A DNA stretch of 64,000 nucleotides from Micromussa lordhowensis (Eukaryota; Cnidaria; Anthozoa; Scleractinia; Lobophylliidae), in assembly GCA_964020085.1 (NCBI GenBank), contig OZ026602.1, positions 24,340,530 through 24,404,529 on the forward strand, given 5' to 3'. This document shows, piece by piece, positions 1 to 11,972 of the stretch. The notes beneath the pieces are model-generated. The model did not search any database. It saw only the letters and a program-made list of their open reading frames with translations, and was not told the DNA's origin. Position 1 is the stretch's first letter, and each line of letters starts with the position of its first letter. The position numbers were made by a program, and so were the translations under genes.

Positions 1-374
1 GAGCCACCCCTACTATCATATCGCAAAGGAAAATGCCTAAAAGACATTCTTGTCAAAGCTAAGCTATAAAGGCTAAACAATATTTTCCTTGCGAACTGCA
101 GGAGTCGTGAGGCCCGTCGACACTTTTTAAACACTCCTGCTGGCGGTTGATAGCCGAACAAACGGGCATGTTCCGCCCGGGCTGTTGATACAGCAGAGGG
201 AGCCGAGTTTGAATGAAAAGAGGATGCTGTTGTCGAGGTGGAAGCGGCGATTGCAGGAGCAGCTGTACTCGCTGTAGTCGTAGACGCTGATGGAGAGGAG
301 CGAGCAATCAGATCAGCTGTCTGAATGAGACGATCAGCACACTCGCGAAGAATATTTTGGGTCGTCGGATCGAT
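1..374 (-). pseudogene. Fragment of HECT-ligase-associated N-terminal region
   Basis: On the minus strand a single frame stays open from about 430 to the window edge. It reads an acidic helical start (IDPTTQNILRECADRL), a long Ser/Thr/Ala-rich stretch, then HARLFGYQPP and a basic tail. I associate this layout with the N terminus of the multicopy, G2E3-like HECT ubiquitin-ligase genes of corals and fish, which often travel with transposons. The position where relatives begin with Met-Asp is ATC here (372-374), so the start codon seems lost. No HECT domain lies in the window. The family assignment is from memory of the pattern only; the open frame is seen directly. Confidence 0.35.
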
Positions 375-1065
375 CAAAGTGATCTGATCTACAGTGACAC
401 AATGTACGAACCGGCGCGAAAATGTGACCAAGTGAAACTAGCAAAGTGACGTCATAATGACTTAGTGACCAGGCCCTGTGTATCTGATAACGCCTGGTCG
501 AAAGAATTCAATTCGAAATGCGCGTATTCAATTCAAAATGCCTTGTTATTGCAAATCTCACATCCGGCTGAAGGAAGTTTCCAATTCAATAGTTAGACTG
601 CTTACAAGTAACAAAAGAAATAAAAAGAAAACAAAGTACGTATTTGTTTTAAATTTTGAAAGGTTTGTGTAAATTCTTTATTACACAAATTCAATTAATG
701 TTTTTTATTTTCAATTCAGAAAAGGAAGAGACTTTTTTTCAGCATAATGAAACGCCAGGGGAACATTTTATTTTTGTAATAATTACGAAGTGTTACCGAT
801 ATTTCTATGGTGCAATGATGCCCGAATGTGACTTTTATTCACAATTCAAACTGGAAAATAACGTAAGTTTGCAGAATTAAACGACAGAGAACATATGATA
901 TTAAATTCATAACGAAGGGTGAACTTTTTCATTTTGACCCTGATAACGCGCCATAACAAGTGAAACTCGGCTTATCATCCCCTTAGCCATTATACAGACA
1001 CACAAAATCCATTCGCTCTTGCGTCATGAGATGACAGCTCATGCCAGACACCTCGTGACAACCCA

Positions 1066-1091
1066 TGACGTCATGTCCTAGCTCTATAAAA
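1066..1091 (+). promoter_or_regulatory. CRE palindrome and TATA box before exon 1a
   Basis: TGACGTCA (1066-1073), a perfect CREB/ATF palindrome, is followed by TATAAAA (1085-1091), 58 bases before the ATG at 1149. The same CRE palindrome occurs before the second, homologous first exon (26745-26752). The arrangement suggests that exon 1a has, or had, its own promoter. Confidence 0.5.
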
Positions 1092-1148
1092 TGCCATTAA
1101 CAGAGGAAATGCATTTCTTTTTCGCGAACAAACAGCCAAGGATTCAAA

Positions 1149-1602
1149 ATGCCTAATACTCGATTAAAGCGTACATGCAGTCCCTTTTATGTTGTGAGAT
1201 ATACCCGCTCTCGTCTGATGCTTGTTTTGTTGGGTGTTATTTGTTTGGTGTCCTTCATGCTTCTTTATCAAGGAACTTTGCTTTACAAGTCTTCCACTGA
1301 AAAAATTCGCTGGCGAACTGGTGTTTTATACAAGACATACAAGAGAAATGTGAACGACGTTGCGTGCAGGCTTCCCGCTCTGGATCCGTTTCATCCTAGC
1401 GTGCTTCAGTTTACGGAAGATCTTGGCAAGCTACGCTGCGAAGGAGCGAGTTATTCAAGCTTTGAAAACAACGTGCTTCGCGTTGAAGGCGAAGGCGTTG
1501 TTTCTGCGCGGTACAGAAAGATTGAAAGGACTCCTGGAAATGATTTTGATGTTGTGCTTTCTGATCTGGTGAACGTGCAGAATGTGAGCGAGGGAAAGAA
1601 AG
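1149..1602 (+). CDS. DUF229-family first exon (copy a)
   Basis: Encodes a short basic N-terminal tail, one hydrophobic segment at about residues 23-43 (a type II signal anchor) and the conserved start of the luminal region, including ACRLPALDPFHPSV and SYSSFENNVLR. It is closely similar to the first exon at 26867 from the first conserved Cys onward and differs in the linker. The exon ends at a GTGAGT donor (1603-1608) with one base left over (phase 1), the same phase as copy b, so both could splice in frame to the exon at 33821. No matching second or third exon is visible between here and 26867. It is either an alternative first exon or the surviving 5' exon of a lost paralogue. ATG 1149 is chosen because it starts the basic-hydrophobic anchor and lies just after the TATA box. 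Confidence 0.7.
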
Positions 1603-3654
1603 GTGAGTTGTTTTCACAATATTTGTATGCTCTTGCGAAATATTCGGGATTGAAAAAGGGCGTCTATTTATAAATTAGTTAACATTTAGTAAGTAGCTGT
1701 AAGTCAGAAACAGGAATTCGAAGCGCTTCTTCGTCTTCTTCGCCATGATCAATGAAATTGCTACCTGTTACTGACAGAGCCAAAACTGGATTAGACATTT
1801 CAAAAACCCCTGCCGGAATGTCACGGAATCTTCGTTTTCTATTATTTAAAGTTCCAGAACCGATCTTATGTTATGTATGTGTTAATCAGTGTCGATCGGT
1901 TCATCAAACGAAGTGATGAGACAATCTCACAGTGCAATATACAGCTCTGATACATACTAGCCGTGCAGGTCCTCACTGCAGCGTTGTATTGAATTGACTG
2001 TTGTAGTGAGCATGGGCTTTTCCCCTTGCAGAATATGAACTGACAGAAATCTTGATAAGACATACAACCGTTGCAATGTATATGCTTCACGGTCTCACGT
2101 GTGTATCTAGTTAGCTCCAAAAATAACTTACAATATAACGTGCGAACAGGTATGCATACGCTGCGAGGGGGACAAGCAAAGGCGTAGCCTGAAATGTGAG
2201 TCATCTCCCACCCTCAGCAAGTCACGGGGATAAGGTAGGCCAGAGAAAAGCGAAAATCAAGCTTAGGGATTAGACTCATTGCGAGAGATGACAAACACTT
2301 CAGGCTTGCAAAGGCGAAGCTACGGAGACGAGTCGGCGAGCGAAACGGCTCGGCGTGCAATAACTCTGGGAAATTTGCTTTTGAAAAATGTCTCGGTCGG
2401 TCGCGAAAACGTGACGATATAGGTGAGAATTCTCATTGTAATTCATATCAGTTGACCTGCATCTATTTAAAACCTCTAGTTTGATTCGTTCTTGTTAATC
2501 TGCACTTCTATAGATCTAAGGCCAGGGTAAGGGGCTGTTGTTTACTTATTGTTTAGTTTGGCCAATTATAAAGAACCTTGTAAGTCAGCGGCTACTTGAA
2601 TCATGTTTTGCCAACGTAATCGTGATCTGATCTTGCTGAGGAAATAAATGAACTGGTGAAAAACTCAACAGTGCGGCTATTATCCGTACCTTTCGAACTT
2701 CGAAGCAAGAACCAGTTTTGGAGGGCATTATGTACAATGTTGTATCGGATTTATCAACACGCGCACATCTTCCATGATGAAGGGGAGGCAACAGACTCTA
2801 CAGTGTCTTGTTACCACTGTTGTGATGTCGGGAAGGCAAACAGCTAAAGAAACGTAATAACGTGCTGTTCCACTTTTGAAACAGGCGATAAAACAATCGG
2901 CTTACAATTAAGTTGAGTTAAGCACAAATTGATCAGTCTCCGCCGTGATATGTTACTCATAAAGGTCAAATGTGCTCCAAATAACTGACCCACTAATCGC
3001 GCTCTCATTGGTCGATAGGTTAGATAAGATTATGTAAACACGGTTGTGACGTATAGGATTCGCGCGTGTTATTTGCCGGCTGGGAGGTCCGTATAGTGAA
3101 AAATAGGCAGTCGTTGACTACATGTGCCTAGTGATATGAAAACTAGTATCATGCGCATTGACTACATGATACAACAATAACAACACTTAAGAATAGTTCG
3201 AAAAAGATCTTCCCATTCAACTTTCACCTTCTAGGTCATAATTCTGGATTTTGTTGACCAAAACGTCGGGATATGTATTGTGTATTTCGGTTGCCTGCAA
3301 GTGTTGACAGATGGGTGACAAAAAATTCTTATTAGTGCTGGTTTTGTTCGATTTCACGCAAATTTTATTGTTTGCATAGGGTGCGTTTGGCGTGATGGTA
3401 ATCAGATATTTTTATTTACTCAGAGGCAAAAACTATTCGAAAAAGGTCATTTCGACGACAGCTGAGTTACATCTTGCCTAAATCAAAACAAAGAAAACTT
3501 ACCAACGTCGTTGAACAAACGTGCAACATAAGCACATGGAGCGATCGTAGCAAAAAGTTGCCATCTACGCCATGTCTTCTCGGGATACGAAAATCAAACG
3601 AACACAGCTCGAAAGTGGTCTCGAGTTGTTGGCGAAAGAATACGAGAGAAACAC
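1603..3654 (+). other. Non-coding, intron or intergenic
   Basis: No open frame here resembles a protein family. The sequence is moderately AT-rich with short low-complexity runs. If exon 1a splices to 33821, this is the start of a 32-kb intron; otherwise it is intergenic. Confidence 0.4.
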
Positions 3655-3952
3655 GAGTTACGGACACACATATATGCACGATAACATGGTGCCTTGAACT
3701 CTACGAGCACTAGGCACAAAATGCCGAGTTACGCACACAACCGTAAGCACGATGGCATGGTGCCTTGAGCTCTATGAGCAAAAGGCCTCTATGAAGTGAA
3801 GGGGGACACTTCATGGTATATTACACGTCGCCAAAAAAAAACCTTAAAGGGAGGACACTTCATGACATAATACACGAACAGCATGTGTTACGGACGCACA
3901 CGTATGCACGATAACATAGTGCCTTGAGCTCTACGAGCACTAGGCACAAAAA
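3655..3952 (+). repeat. Three imperfect 55-70 bp repeats plus a doubled spacer
   Basis: The phrase GAGTTACGGACACACATATA...GCACGATAACATGGTGCCTTGA followed by CTCTACGAGCACTAGGCACAAA occurs at 3655-3722, in altered form at 3728-3783 and again at about 3892-3952. Between copies two and three, a GGACACTTCATG...ATTACACG motif is itself doubled. It looks like a degenerate local duplication without coding content. Confidence 0.7.
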
Positions 3953-6900
3953 CCAGAGGAGGTTGGACACGGTCCGAAAAGCACCATGGGTAAATAATCC
4001 AATGCGCTTCAGTTTACGCGTGCTCTCGTGGCGTTCGGATCTCTGACGAGGCGACCGAAGATACGCTTAAAGCGGAATTTCGCTCATATTTTCGATAGAA
4101 ATGCTGGACATCGAACGTTCTTCTGCCCCACAATTCTTTGGATTACCTTACCTACATATGGTGATCGATGAGGACAACAAAATCGTGGCTTTTTCTGATC
4201 GAGTCCCAGAGTAAAGATGAGCCCACACGCCATCGACCGATCAATCGAGATATTACAAATGCAGATAGATCTTTACAACTATTTCCTCTACGTATCCTGC
4301 CACTTTGTAGCGTATGGAACGTTTCTCATCCAGTTGCCTTGAATAAGTCGCGACTGAAAATTTTAGCTCACGTAAGCTTGAATGCAAATTGCTTATTTAC
4401 TTCAGGCTGTCTGTTATTGTTTACATTTATACGTTTATAGCTCAAAAGTTTTACTTTATTATTTTACAGTGAACTCAAGAGACACTATTTATGCACTGTG
4501 CCAACATGTCATATATGTATCGTTGCCTGGGATATTGTTATTAGCAAGGAGCAAAGAGTTTACTAGTAAAGATCTGTTTGCAAGTAAAGATCAATTTTTT
4601 TTTTCAGTGATGTCATAGTTACTAGTGTGTAAGCTTTTGCAATACTGTACCTAAATCTGGTCATGGACAACCTTACATGTACATGCATGTCATAATGATG
4701 TGAGGTAGTACAATCAAGTTACAAAAGTCAAGGTGACCAGATCGATGGGCATATAACTTGGGGGAGGGTTACTGGGGTATGACAAGAATTGTATGTTTTG
4801 GTAAATTAACTGATTAAGCTTGAGAGTGCCAGTGGCAGCCTCTGGCAGTCAAACAACCCAGATTTGAAAATATTATGTCTCTAATGTTGAAAACAAGTTG
4901 AGACTAGGCTGCCATACCACACAAATGTTTTAAAGTGGTCACTCCTCTTTTAAATTAAAACCTTGATCTGTCCTTGGAGAGTACAGAATATGAAATAAAA
5001 AATTGGCTGATAAATTCTAAGCAATCAGTGACCAGCATGCTCATATTCAAGGCCAAATATATATAGAAAAAAGACAACATGAGGTCCATCACTTTACCTG
5101 TATGTCAGGATTCTAAATTGATTTTTGTGTCTAGTTGTAATCCAATGTTTGACCATTACTGACTGTGGACTGGATTCCTATTGTCTTTGCTTCATGCTAT
5201 AAAGTCAATGGACTCAGGACAGAATAGTCACCATAATGATAAATAGTTTTAAGATTTTTACAGTGTTTGAAAAAAAAACTTGAGATGACTATTGTTAAGG
5301 TTATTCCCTAGTATTGCATTGCGCATCGCTATTGCGCATAATTTTACACGTGATTAGCGCGCACATTACAAAATGGCGGCTTTTTCTTTGTGGCCGGACC
5401 TTGCCATAGAGGTAAATCGTCATTTTCTCGAAAACGAGCATGGTGACCTATCATTTTTTTCTGTTGTATTGAATTGAGTAGTAAATTTCTCTATGTAAGG
5501 TAAATTTGGGCCAATTTTCAGTGTTCAGCAAGAAGCAATCGTCGGAAACGTGAATTTAGCTAGCAATTACGGTGATATTATAAGGATTTATATGGGATAA
5601 ACATGGTGCTATTGCTCCTCAACGAACATGGGGACCCCTCATTTTTATTTCAAAATTTAAGTTCCTATAATACAAAGAATCAATAGGCAAAGTTTGACTA
5701 AAATCCCAGTGTAGGTTCAATTTCAGTGGAATGACCTTAAGTGCTTATCTGGGGTCTTGATTGCCTTGGCAAATCGGGCTGGACTTTAGGAAAACATCCA
5801 TTACCATTCAGTAATTCTGGGCAACCAGACAAGTAATGATTTCGAACCTGGCCTTGTACCAATATGAGGTACAGTACATGTAGGTACAACACATGCACAT
5901 GTGCAAAACAGATGGCAATGCAAATAACTCCACGTTACAGAAACAAAACAATCTAGATCAATCTTTAATTGAAATATGTTATCAACATTTATCTTACAGC
6001 CTGGAACTGGCGGTCAAGAAATGCATCATAGAATATTACATTAGACAACCTGATATGCTAATAATTTAGAGCAAACTTTTCCAAAACATGAAAGTAAGTA
6101 GTTGATATTGGAAGCTGTTTCCTTCTCATAAAGGCAAGCTCATCAAGCATACTCAATGCTACATTGTAGACAGAGGGTAGTGACAGCATATGAATAGGGG
6201 CTGTCTCTTTTCAGACCCTTTTCATTCCACAGCTCCTGGTTACAACACTGGTTATGAATTAATATCCATGGAAATCAGGTCCTAATCAATTGTGTATACT
6301 CTGATCCCTGTTGAAAAAAGAATAATTCTTGAAAGAAACATTGACCTAAGTGTACAAGAACTATAAAATAAATATCACAGAAACAACAAAGGAATTGCTT
6401 GAATAACTGGATTAATTGTTGTTAATTTTCCTCATAATAAAGAGGCAACTATTCCCTGATTAATGTTAACCTGTAAAAATACAGCAATCTACCAGGCAAC
6501 AGACATAAAAATAATATAAACATCAATGCGACCTAACAACTGCAAGGAAAATAAAGCGAGTTAAAAGGATACAAATACTACGAAAAAAACTAGGTTTCCC
6601 TTAGTGTTTGGCGATCGTGCTGTCTTATTTACCGCCAAAAAATCCAAAATCTCAAACTTTAGACGAATACATGTATACAGAGATGTGTAGCAGGAAAATG
6701 GTAAGAGGTGCGACGTCTTTAAAAAAAGAAACTATAACTATATTCTTGGTTGAAAACTCCATTGGTTCGGAACAAGAAATAATTGATTATACGATTTTAC
6801 CTGGTGAAATGAAGAAAAGTAGTTACATTTGCTTTTTTTAAACCAGGAGATCACCCAGACTGCACGCACAATTTCGCGGGTTCTTCGTCACATTTCATAG

Positions 6901-8837
6901 CGCGAAAGGCAAATAGTGGCAAAAATTCAACAACTTCAGCATCGTATAATTCACTAACCAGAGGGGCGCTTGGGGGCGCCTGATCATTTTTGCTCATGGA
7001 TGTTACGTAACATCCATGCACTCGATCACTCACTCACTCACTCACTCACTCGATTCTGATTAATTTATTCATTAAACCGGATTAAATCGTTTCTCCCAAC
7101 CCTCCCCTGCTTAGTATGGTTCTTGTCCTAGGCACTTCGTGAGGTAGCTTCAACAGGTTTTAGCGGGGTACTAGAAAGACGAATTTTTTGTCCGACAACT
7201 TGGAGTTCATACATATGGCGGCTAACGCGGCACGAAGATGGTTTTTGGTTCAACTCGTGGAGTTGTAAAATTGAAATTTGTCAAGCTAAGCAGCAGTAGC
7301 TGTAACAAATGGACATGGAAATACAAGAAGCATAGCGCTCGTCAAAAACCCATATGTAAATAATAATTTATATTGAAAGGTCAAGGTGTTTTTCATTAGA
7401 CGTAAACAAAATTCTCCGATTACAAGTCACGCTAAACTCACGCTATGCAAAGAATGTAATCAGATACTCTTTTTTTCGTATATTTGCTGAAGGGCAGGAG
7501 AGTCACGTTTCGCAGACAGTGTAAGTAACCGCGTTTTTTTATTCGTGACCTGAAGGTTTTGCGTGATCCGTGAAGAACCTGAAATATTAACCGATATTCG
7601 TGATTTTACACACAACTCTACGTGATTTTGAGATACAAGTTCTCCGAATAGTTACAGTGGTCTATCGAGAGTGCCTTAGCCATGCAATATGCAATACGGA
7701 GCCTTGATTTAGCCATTCGCGATTTTGCTTCCTACAAACACTGCTTTTAATGTAAGAACAGGTCCTTACTTTCTTATTTTCGTAATTCGGGAAAATGAAA
7801 TTTTTTTTATCCGTGAACCGTGATCCTCTGTATTTTAGGTTCGTGAATCGTGCCAGAGACTTCCCTGTACGACCCTCTTGATATCAAAAGCTTTTAATCG
7901 GACATTGTAAACAGACCACGATGGTAAATTGTTTTTTTGTTAGATTATTTTTTATCAGTGCTGGCCTGATGGGCCGCTTGGCACATATGTAGACTTTGAC
8001 TTCCACCGTCTGAGCTTCTATTTGCAGAACGAGTGCTTGTACCAAACGTTTCCCATGAAAATACTTGATTTTCATGCGAATGACCGTGCAGGTGACATAT
8101 ATTTTCACACAAATAGTTTCGCTCAAAGACTCGTTTTGCCACAGGGGCAAAAGTAAACTTGGCATTGGGCTATTCATCCATGAGCTGCTCAGAGAGCCTT
8201 TGATCTATTAGGAAATTAACTTACTTTGGGATGGATATTAATTTTGAAGTCTGACAAGTTTGGTGGCGCGTGTCCCCGCTTAGCGGGATTGCTCATGCCA
8301 AACGGACGCCAAAGCAAATGAAAAAATCGGTCTCGATTGAAAACCAGCAAAAATACTTGAATACGCAAGTGTCTGAAACACGCAAACTTGCGAATTTGTA
8401 GCCACGTGGACCAGCGAAACATCACACAGATAACCATGTTTACTTCCGGTTCTTCGTTACTGCTACTGAAAATACTACGTTTTCAAACATAAATATCTCG
8501 AAAACGATCGCGGGGGCGACCGTTCCTATTGAAAGTTTAATAAATACGCTACAAGGAAATGCAAAAATTGGACGCAAAAAGCGAGGAAAAAAAAACATAA
8601 CACCTCTTTGAAAACATCACACCTAACACGCGAGAAACAAACTCTGTTCGATGGTCCCTCAAAACACACACGAAAAAATCAGCACTTAGGACAAACTTAC
8701 CTTTAAAAACTCGAATCTTCAAGAATGAATAACATCACATCAAACCACTGGGATGAGTTCCACCTCAATTCGTTAAACACAAACGACGGAAAACCAAAAA
8801 TTATCGCCACTACTCTCGCTTTTAGAAGAATTTCGTG
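3953..8837 (+). other. Non-coding stretch, no recognised gene
   Basis: AT-rich. It contains a CACT/ACTC microsatellite (7027-7051) beside a small palindrome around GATGTTACGTAACATCC (about 7000), and an internally repetitive patch with many CGTGATT/CGTGAA words (about 7540-7855). The open frames at 6608-6841 (+) and 8216-8437 (-) match nothing I recognise and have no supporting splice or start context. Confidence 0.45.
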
Positions 8838-8843
8838 GTCCGC

Positions 8844-9215
8844 TATGGAGGCCCGTTCTGGTCAAAATTGTAATAATAAAATCGCCCCTCGAGTCAGTTT
8901 TTTCAGCCACTTTTGTACTTTTTATTAGCTTGTTGTGTATTTTCATCGGCGGTACAATTTTTTTTGAAGTGTTGCTTATTATTTTTTAGCAACGGTTATT
9001 GTTTTAATCTAAGTCGAATTAATTTTTTGTAGGTTCTACGAATGAATTTTTGCACTCGTATTGCAAATTATTTTTGACTGATACTACGAATTATTTTTTA
9101 CTTCTGGTACTGAGAATTATTTTTTCATTGGCGCTGAGAATTATTTTTCTCGGTATCGTGAATTTATATTTTGGCCTACAATACCTTGCGGGCTTGCGAT
9201 TTGAGGGGGACTGGC
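8844..9215 (+). repeat. Left terminal inverted repeat
   Basis: Left arm of the element; it pairs with 11483-11847 with small differences. Both arms carry the same run of ATTATTTTT-rich words, so the same spurious peptide can be read from each arm. Confidence 0.85.
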
Positions 9216-9271
9216 TCGGGTGTTTTGACTTTCTAGGCGGCCATTTTGAAAATTGTACGAGTGCTTTCTAA

Positions 9272-9550
9272 GAGAATGCAAGGCGAAACATTGTCAGAGA
9301 AAGAAACGAAAGAGGATTTCAGCTTTTCTTACAAAATCTGAAAGAAGTCGTTAGTCTGTGCGTAAGTGATGAGGTATTCTGGACCGAGGATTTAATAGAA
9401 GAGACTACAAAGCGGCTGCAGGACTCGTACACAACTTTAACCCTTGTTGAGTCCCAAATGAACGATCCCCTTTCTGGACATGTGCATCGTTTGAAGAGCA
9501 ATGTGCAATCTCTTCAAAGACTTCTCGTGTCTTATGACACTTCTGCATAG
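9272..9550 (+). CDS. Helical coding remnant inside the transposon
   Basis: This frame is open for 92 codons with protein-like composition: an amphipathic, probably helical segment around GFQLFLQNLKEVVSLCVSDE, then RLQDSYTTLTLVESQMNDP and a Leu/Ser-rich helix before the stop at 9548. There is no ATG at its start; the sequence before it (CTTTCTAAG) could be a 3' splice site. It lies just inside the left inverted repeat. It may be the N-terminal exon of the element's lost transposase, but I cannot name the family. Confidence 0.4.
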   Translation, partial: ENARRNIVRERNERGFQLFLQNLKEVVSLCVSDEVFWTEDLIEETTKRLQDSYTTLTLVESQMNDPLSGHVHRLKSNVQSLQRLLVSYDTSA

Positions 9551-10468
9551 TCCTCGAGTAGCGTAGCCAATTAAAATGCAGGATTTGCATTAGTCCACTA
9601 GTTGGGTGATACTAATACAAAATAGTCATTTTGTTTCCTTGGGACACTTTGCAAAGTTGTATCCCATGATGAGAGAGGAGAAGTCAGATGTATAAGGTTC
9701 AAAATAAAGAAACCTATTTTGAAAGATTAAAAATTAATCTTGTTAACAACCCAACCCTCCACGTCCCTGCAAAACAACTTGGCTTTTGTACTCATTTTTA
9801 CAGTCTTCATTCAAAGTCCACACAATAGGTCCTACTTGCATTTTTCATTAACAAAAAGAGTGGTAATGACCTTTATAAGTTGTTAAGCAGTTGTGTATTT
9901 TTTCTTGTTTCTGATTCTTTTGTTTATTTGTTTTTTCGCTACAAAAAACTGAGCCCACAACAATGAACTAAAGTAGTGAACACTGTCAGAATAAATAATT
10001 GAAACAATTCAGGAATACACTTTGGAGGTCATTAGCCACTATAGTTTCATTCCTGTACTGAGAGTGGGTATTTCTCAGAAACCATATAAAGAATTTTATT
10101 TATTAAAGGAAAGAAAAGACTAAGTACAATACCAAATACCAGCTAAGAAAGTAAACTTTGCTATCTCTTCCCTTAGCTGTCACTGAAGTATTGAGGTATC
10201 AACAAGGCTTGAGAAAACGCTATTTAGACATCCCACTTGAGTACCTACAAAACTGATGCAAACCACCATTACTAAAACCACCACTTGCAAAAGATAACTT
10301 GTTAAAAATTAATGAAAACCCAACAATGAACAGGAATATCCAAGATTGAAAACCATTTTCTGTCAGTTAACTGAGAACTATTCAAACTCAACATGACCCA
10401 ATGTTCTCATGAATAATAATATCATTGTTTAACATTGCCATTAGGAATATTTGTGATTAACATTATGT

Positions 10469-11215
10469 TCAAAGGACAGGTTCAAGCTGTGGTATAATTT
10501 TATCTATAGGCTGTTCCTTATTAGCTGCAGGTTGCACTACATGTTGTTCTCCACTGCCTCTCTCTTGATCATCTGCAGTTATGGGTGCATGTTGTTCTCC
10601 ACTATCTCGCTCTTGATCATCTGCAGATTCAACTGCATGTCCCTGTTCCACTGCACATTCCCCCTCCTTATGTGTATTTGTATTTGGCCTTTCACAGTTC
10701 ATAGACTGCACCTCATCTCCTACCATGATGCCCTCTGCATGACTATATTGATTTACTTCTGACATGAAATCATCGATGCTTTTTTGAATACCACCGTCCA
10801 CCTCATCAGGGTCATCCTCGACCAGTAAACGCACATACACAGCACCTGTAGAGGCAATGCTCTTCAGCAAAATGTTTCCATTGATCCTTACCCCTGAAGC
10901 CAATGTCGGTTTCACTAGCACTCCTGAGACATTCTTAACGAATTCGAACTCAATGCCTTTGCATTCCTCTGGAAACTGTGCTTTCACTTTATTGTAAAGG
11001 GTTTCTTCATTCCACTCTTTGTCAATTGTAAATCCACTAATAACACGATTTCTACTCTGGAGACTGACCTTTTCCTGGCGAGTTGTTGAAAGTCGTTCGA
11101 TGGACGCGACGGCCAACCCTTCGTGTGGAATTAGAGCGGCCTCTGCCGCTCGAAGTAGGAGTAGAACTACGACGAGTTGTTCCTTGCATACTTGGGAATC
11201 TTCGGTGCAGTTCAC
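10469..11215 (-). CDS. Element-internal protein, HECT-ligase-associated N-terminal type (partial)
   Basis: A 248-codon frame. Its middle part (VISGFTIDKEWNEETLYNKV, then a ubiquitin-like-sized segment with IEFEFVKNVSG and TGAVYVRLL) resembles the region that precedes HECT domains in the multicopy G2E3-like proteins of corals and fish. The C-terminal third is acidic and has a doubled DDQER(D/G)SGEQH motif. The true N terminus is probably in other frames. On the same strand, an ATG at about 11413 opens MDQSVQRQIREIANNAITEI and is followed by a Ser/Arg-rich frame that ends near 11055. One or more frameshifts or an intron therefore separate the parts, and the first 60 codons given here are likely out of frame. 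Probably a decayed passenger gene. Confidence 0.45.
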   Translation of the reverse strand: MNCTEDSQVCKEQLVVVLLLLRAAEAALIPHEGLAVASIERLSTTRQEKVSLQSRNRVISGFTIDKEWNEETLYNKVKAQFPEECKGIEFEFVKNVSGVLVKPTLASGVRINGNILLKSIASTGAVYVRLLVEDDPDEVDGGIQKSIDDFMSEVNQYSHAEGIMVGDEVQSMNCERPNTNTHKEGECAVEQGHAVESADDQERDSGEQHAPITADDQERGSGEQHVVQPAANKEQPIDKIIPQLEPVL

Positions 11216-11482
11216 TTGCTAAGCTTCCTGAACTTCCAGAAGAAGATCCACAAGATCCTGGCGGCAGGACACTAGAATGGACTCGAAGTGGAAGAACTTC
11301 GCAGATTACTTGCTGCCGCAGTATGAGTGGAGTTCACTAGCTGAGAAATTCGACTGATTTCTGTTATGGCATTATTGGCTATCTCGCGTATCTGCCGTTG
11401 AACAGATTGATCCATCTTCAAATACTCACAAAAAAATACAGTGTTAGAAGATGGCGAGAAGAAATCGAGCGGGAACGAACTT

Positions 11483-11847
11483 CCTCAAATCGCAAGCCCG
11501 CAAGGTATTGTAGGCCAAAATAAAAATTCACGATACCGTGAAAAATAATTCTCAGCGCCAATGAAAAAATAATTCTCAGTACCAGAAGTAAAAAATAATT
11601 CGTAGTATCAGTCAAAAATAATTTGCAATATGAGTGCAAAAATTCATTCGTAGAACCTACAAAAAATTAACTCGACGTAAATTAAAATAATGCACGTTGC
11701 TAAAAAATAATAAGCAACACCTCAAAAAAAAATTGTACCGCCGATGAAAATACACAACAAGCTAATAAAAAGTACAAAAGTGGCTGCAAAAACTGACTCC
11801 TGGGGCGATTTTTATTACTACAATTTTGACCAGAACGGGCCTCCATA
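11483..11847 (-). repeat. Right terminal inverted repeat
   Basis: Right arm of the transposon, inverse complement of 8844-9215, ending CCTCCATA at 11847 directly before the second GTCCGC copy. Confidence 0.85.
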
Positions 11848-11912
11848 GTCCGCCATGAGCTTGGTGCTGATTGGTAAAAAGTTGTCACGTGACGTCTGTC
11901 CACCCTCCTCTG

Positions 11913-11972
11913 GTGAAAAACTGTGACCGAGGTCTTGAAAGCATTTTCAAGCCCGAGGTCACAGTTTTTCAC
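11913..11972. repeat. Short hairpin
   Basis: GTGAAAAACTGTGACC pairs with its inverse complement ending at 11972. It lies just outside the IS3EU-like element. Confidence 0.7.

Larger units (their letters stand above)
8844..11847. mobile_element. 3.0-kb DNA transposon, IS3EU-like, with long TIRs
   Basis: The element starts TATGGAGGCCCGTTCTGG and ends with its inverse complement. The inverted repeats run about 370 bp (8844-9215 and 11483-11847). The six bases GTCCGC lie directly outside both ends (8838-8843 and 11848-11853), giving a clean target-site duplication. TAYGG ends with a 6-bp duplication are what I associate with the IS3EU superfamily; that assignment is from memory. No DDE transposase is visible inside. 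The interior has one coding exon on the + strand and a larger frame on the - strand, so this looks like an internally rearranged, non-autonomous copy. The boundaries are directly seen. Confidence 0.85.

Noticed and set aside
9050..9271. Conserved-looking peptide also found at 11418-11639 (MHSYCKLFLTDTTNY)
   Set aside because: The same peptide appears only because the two places are inverted copies of the transposon TIR; AT-rich and without domain.
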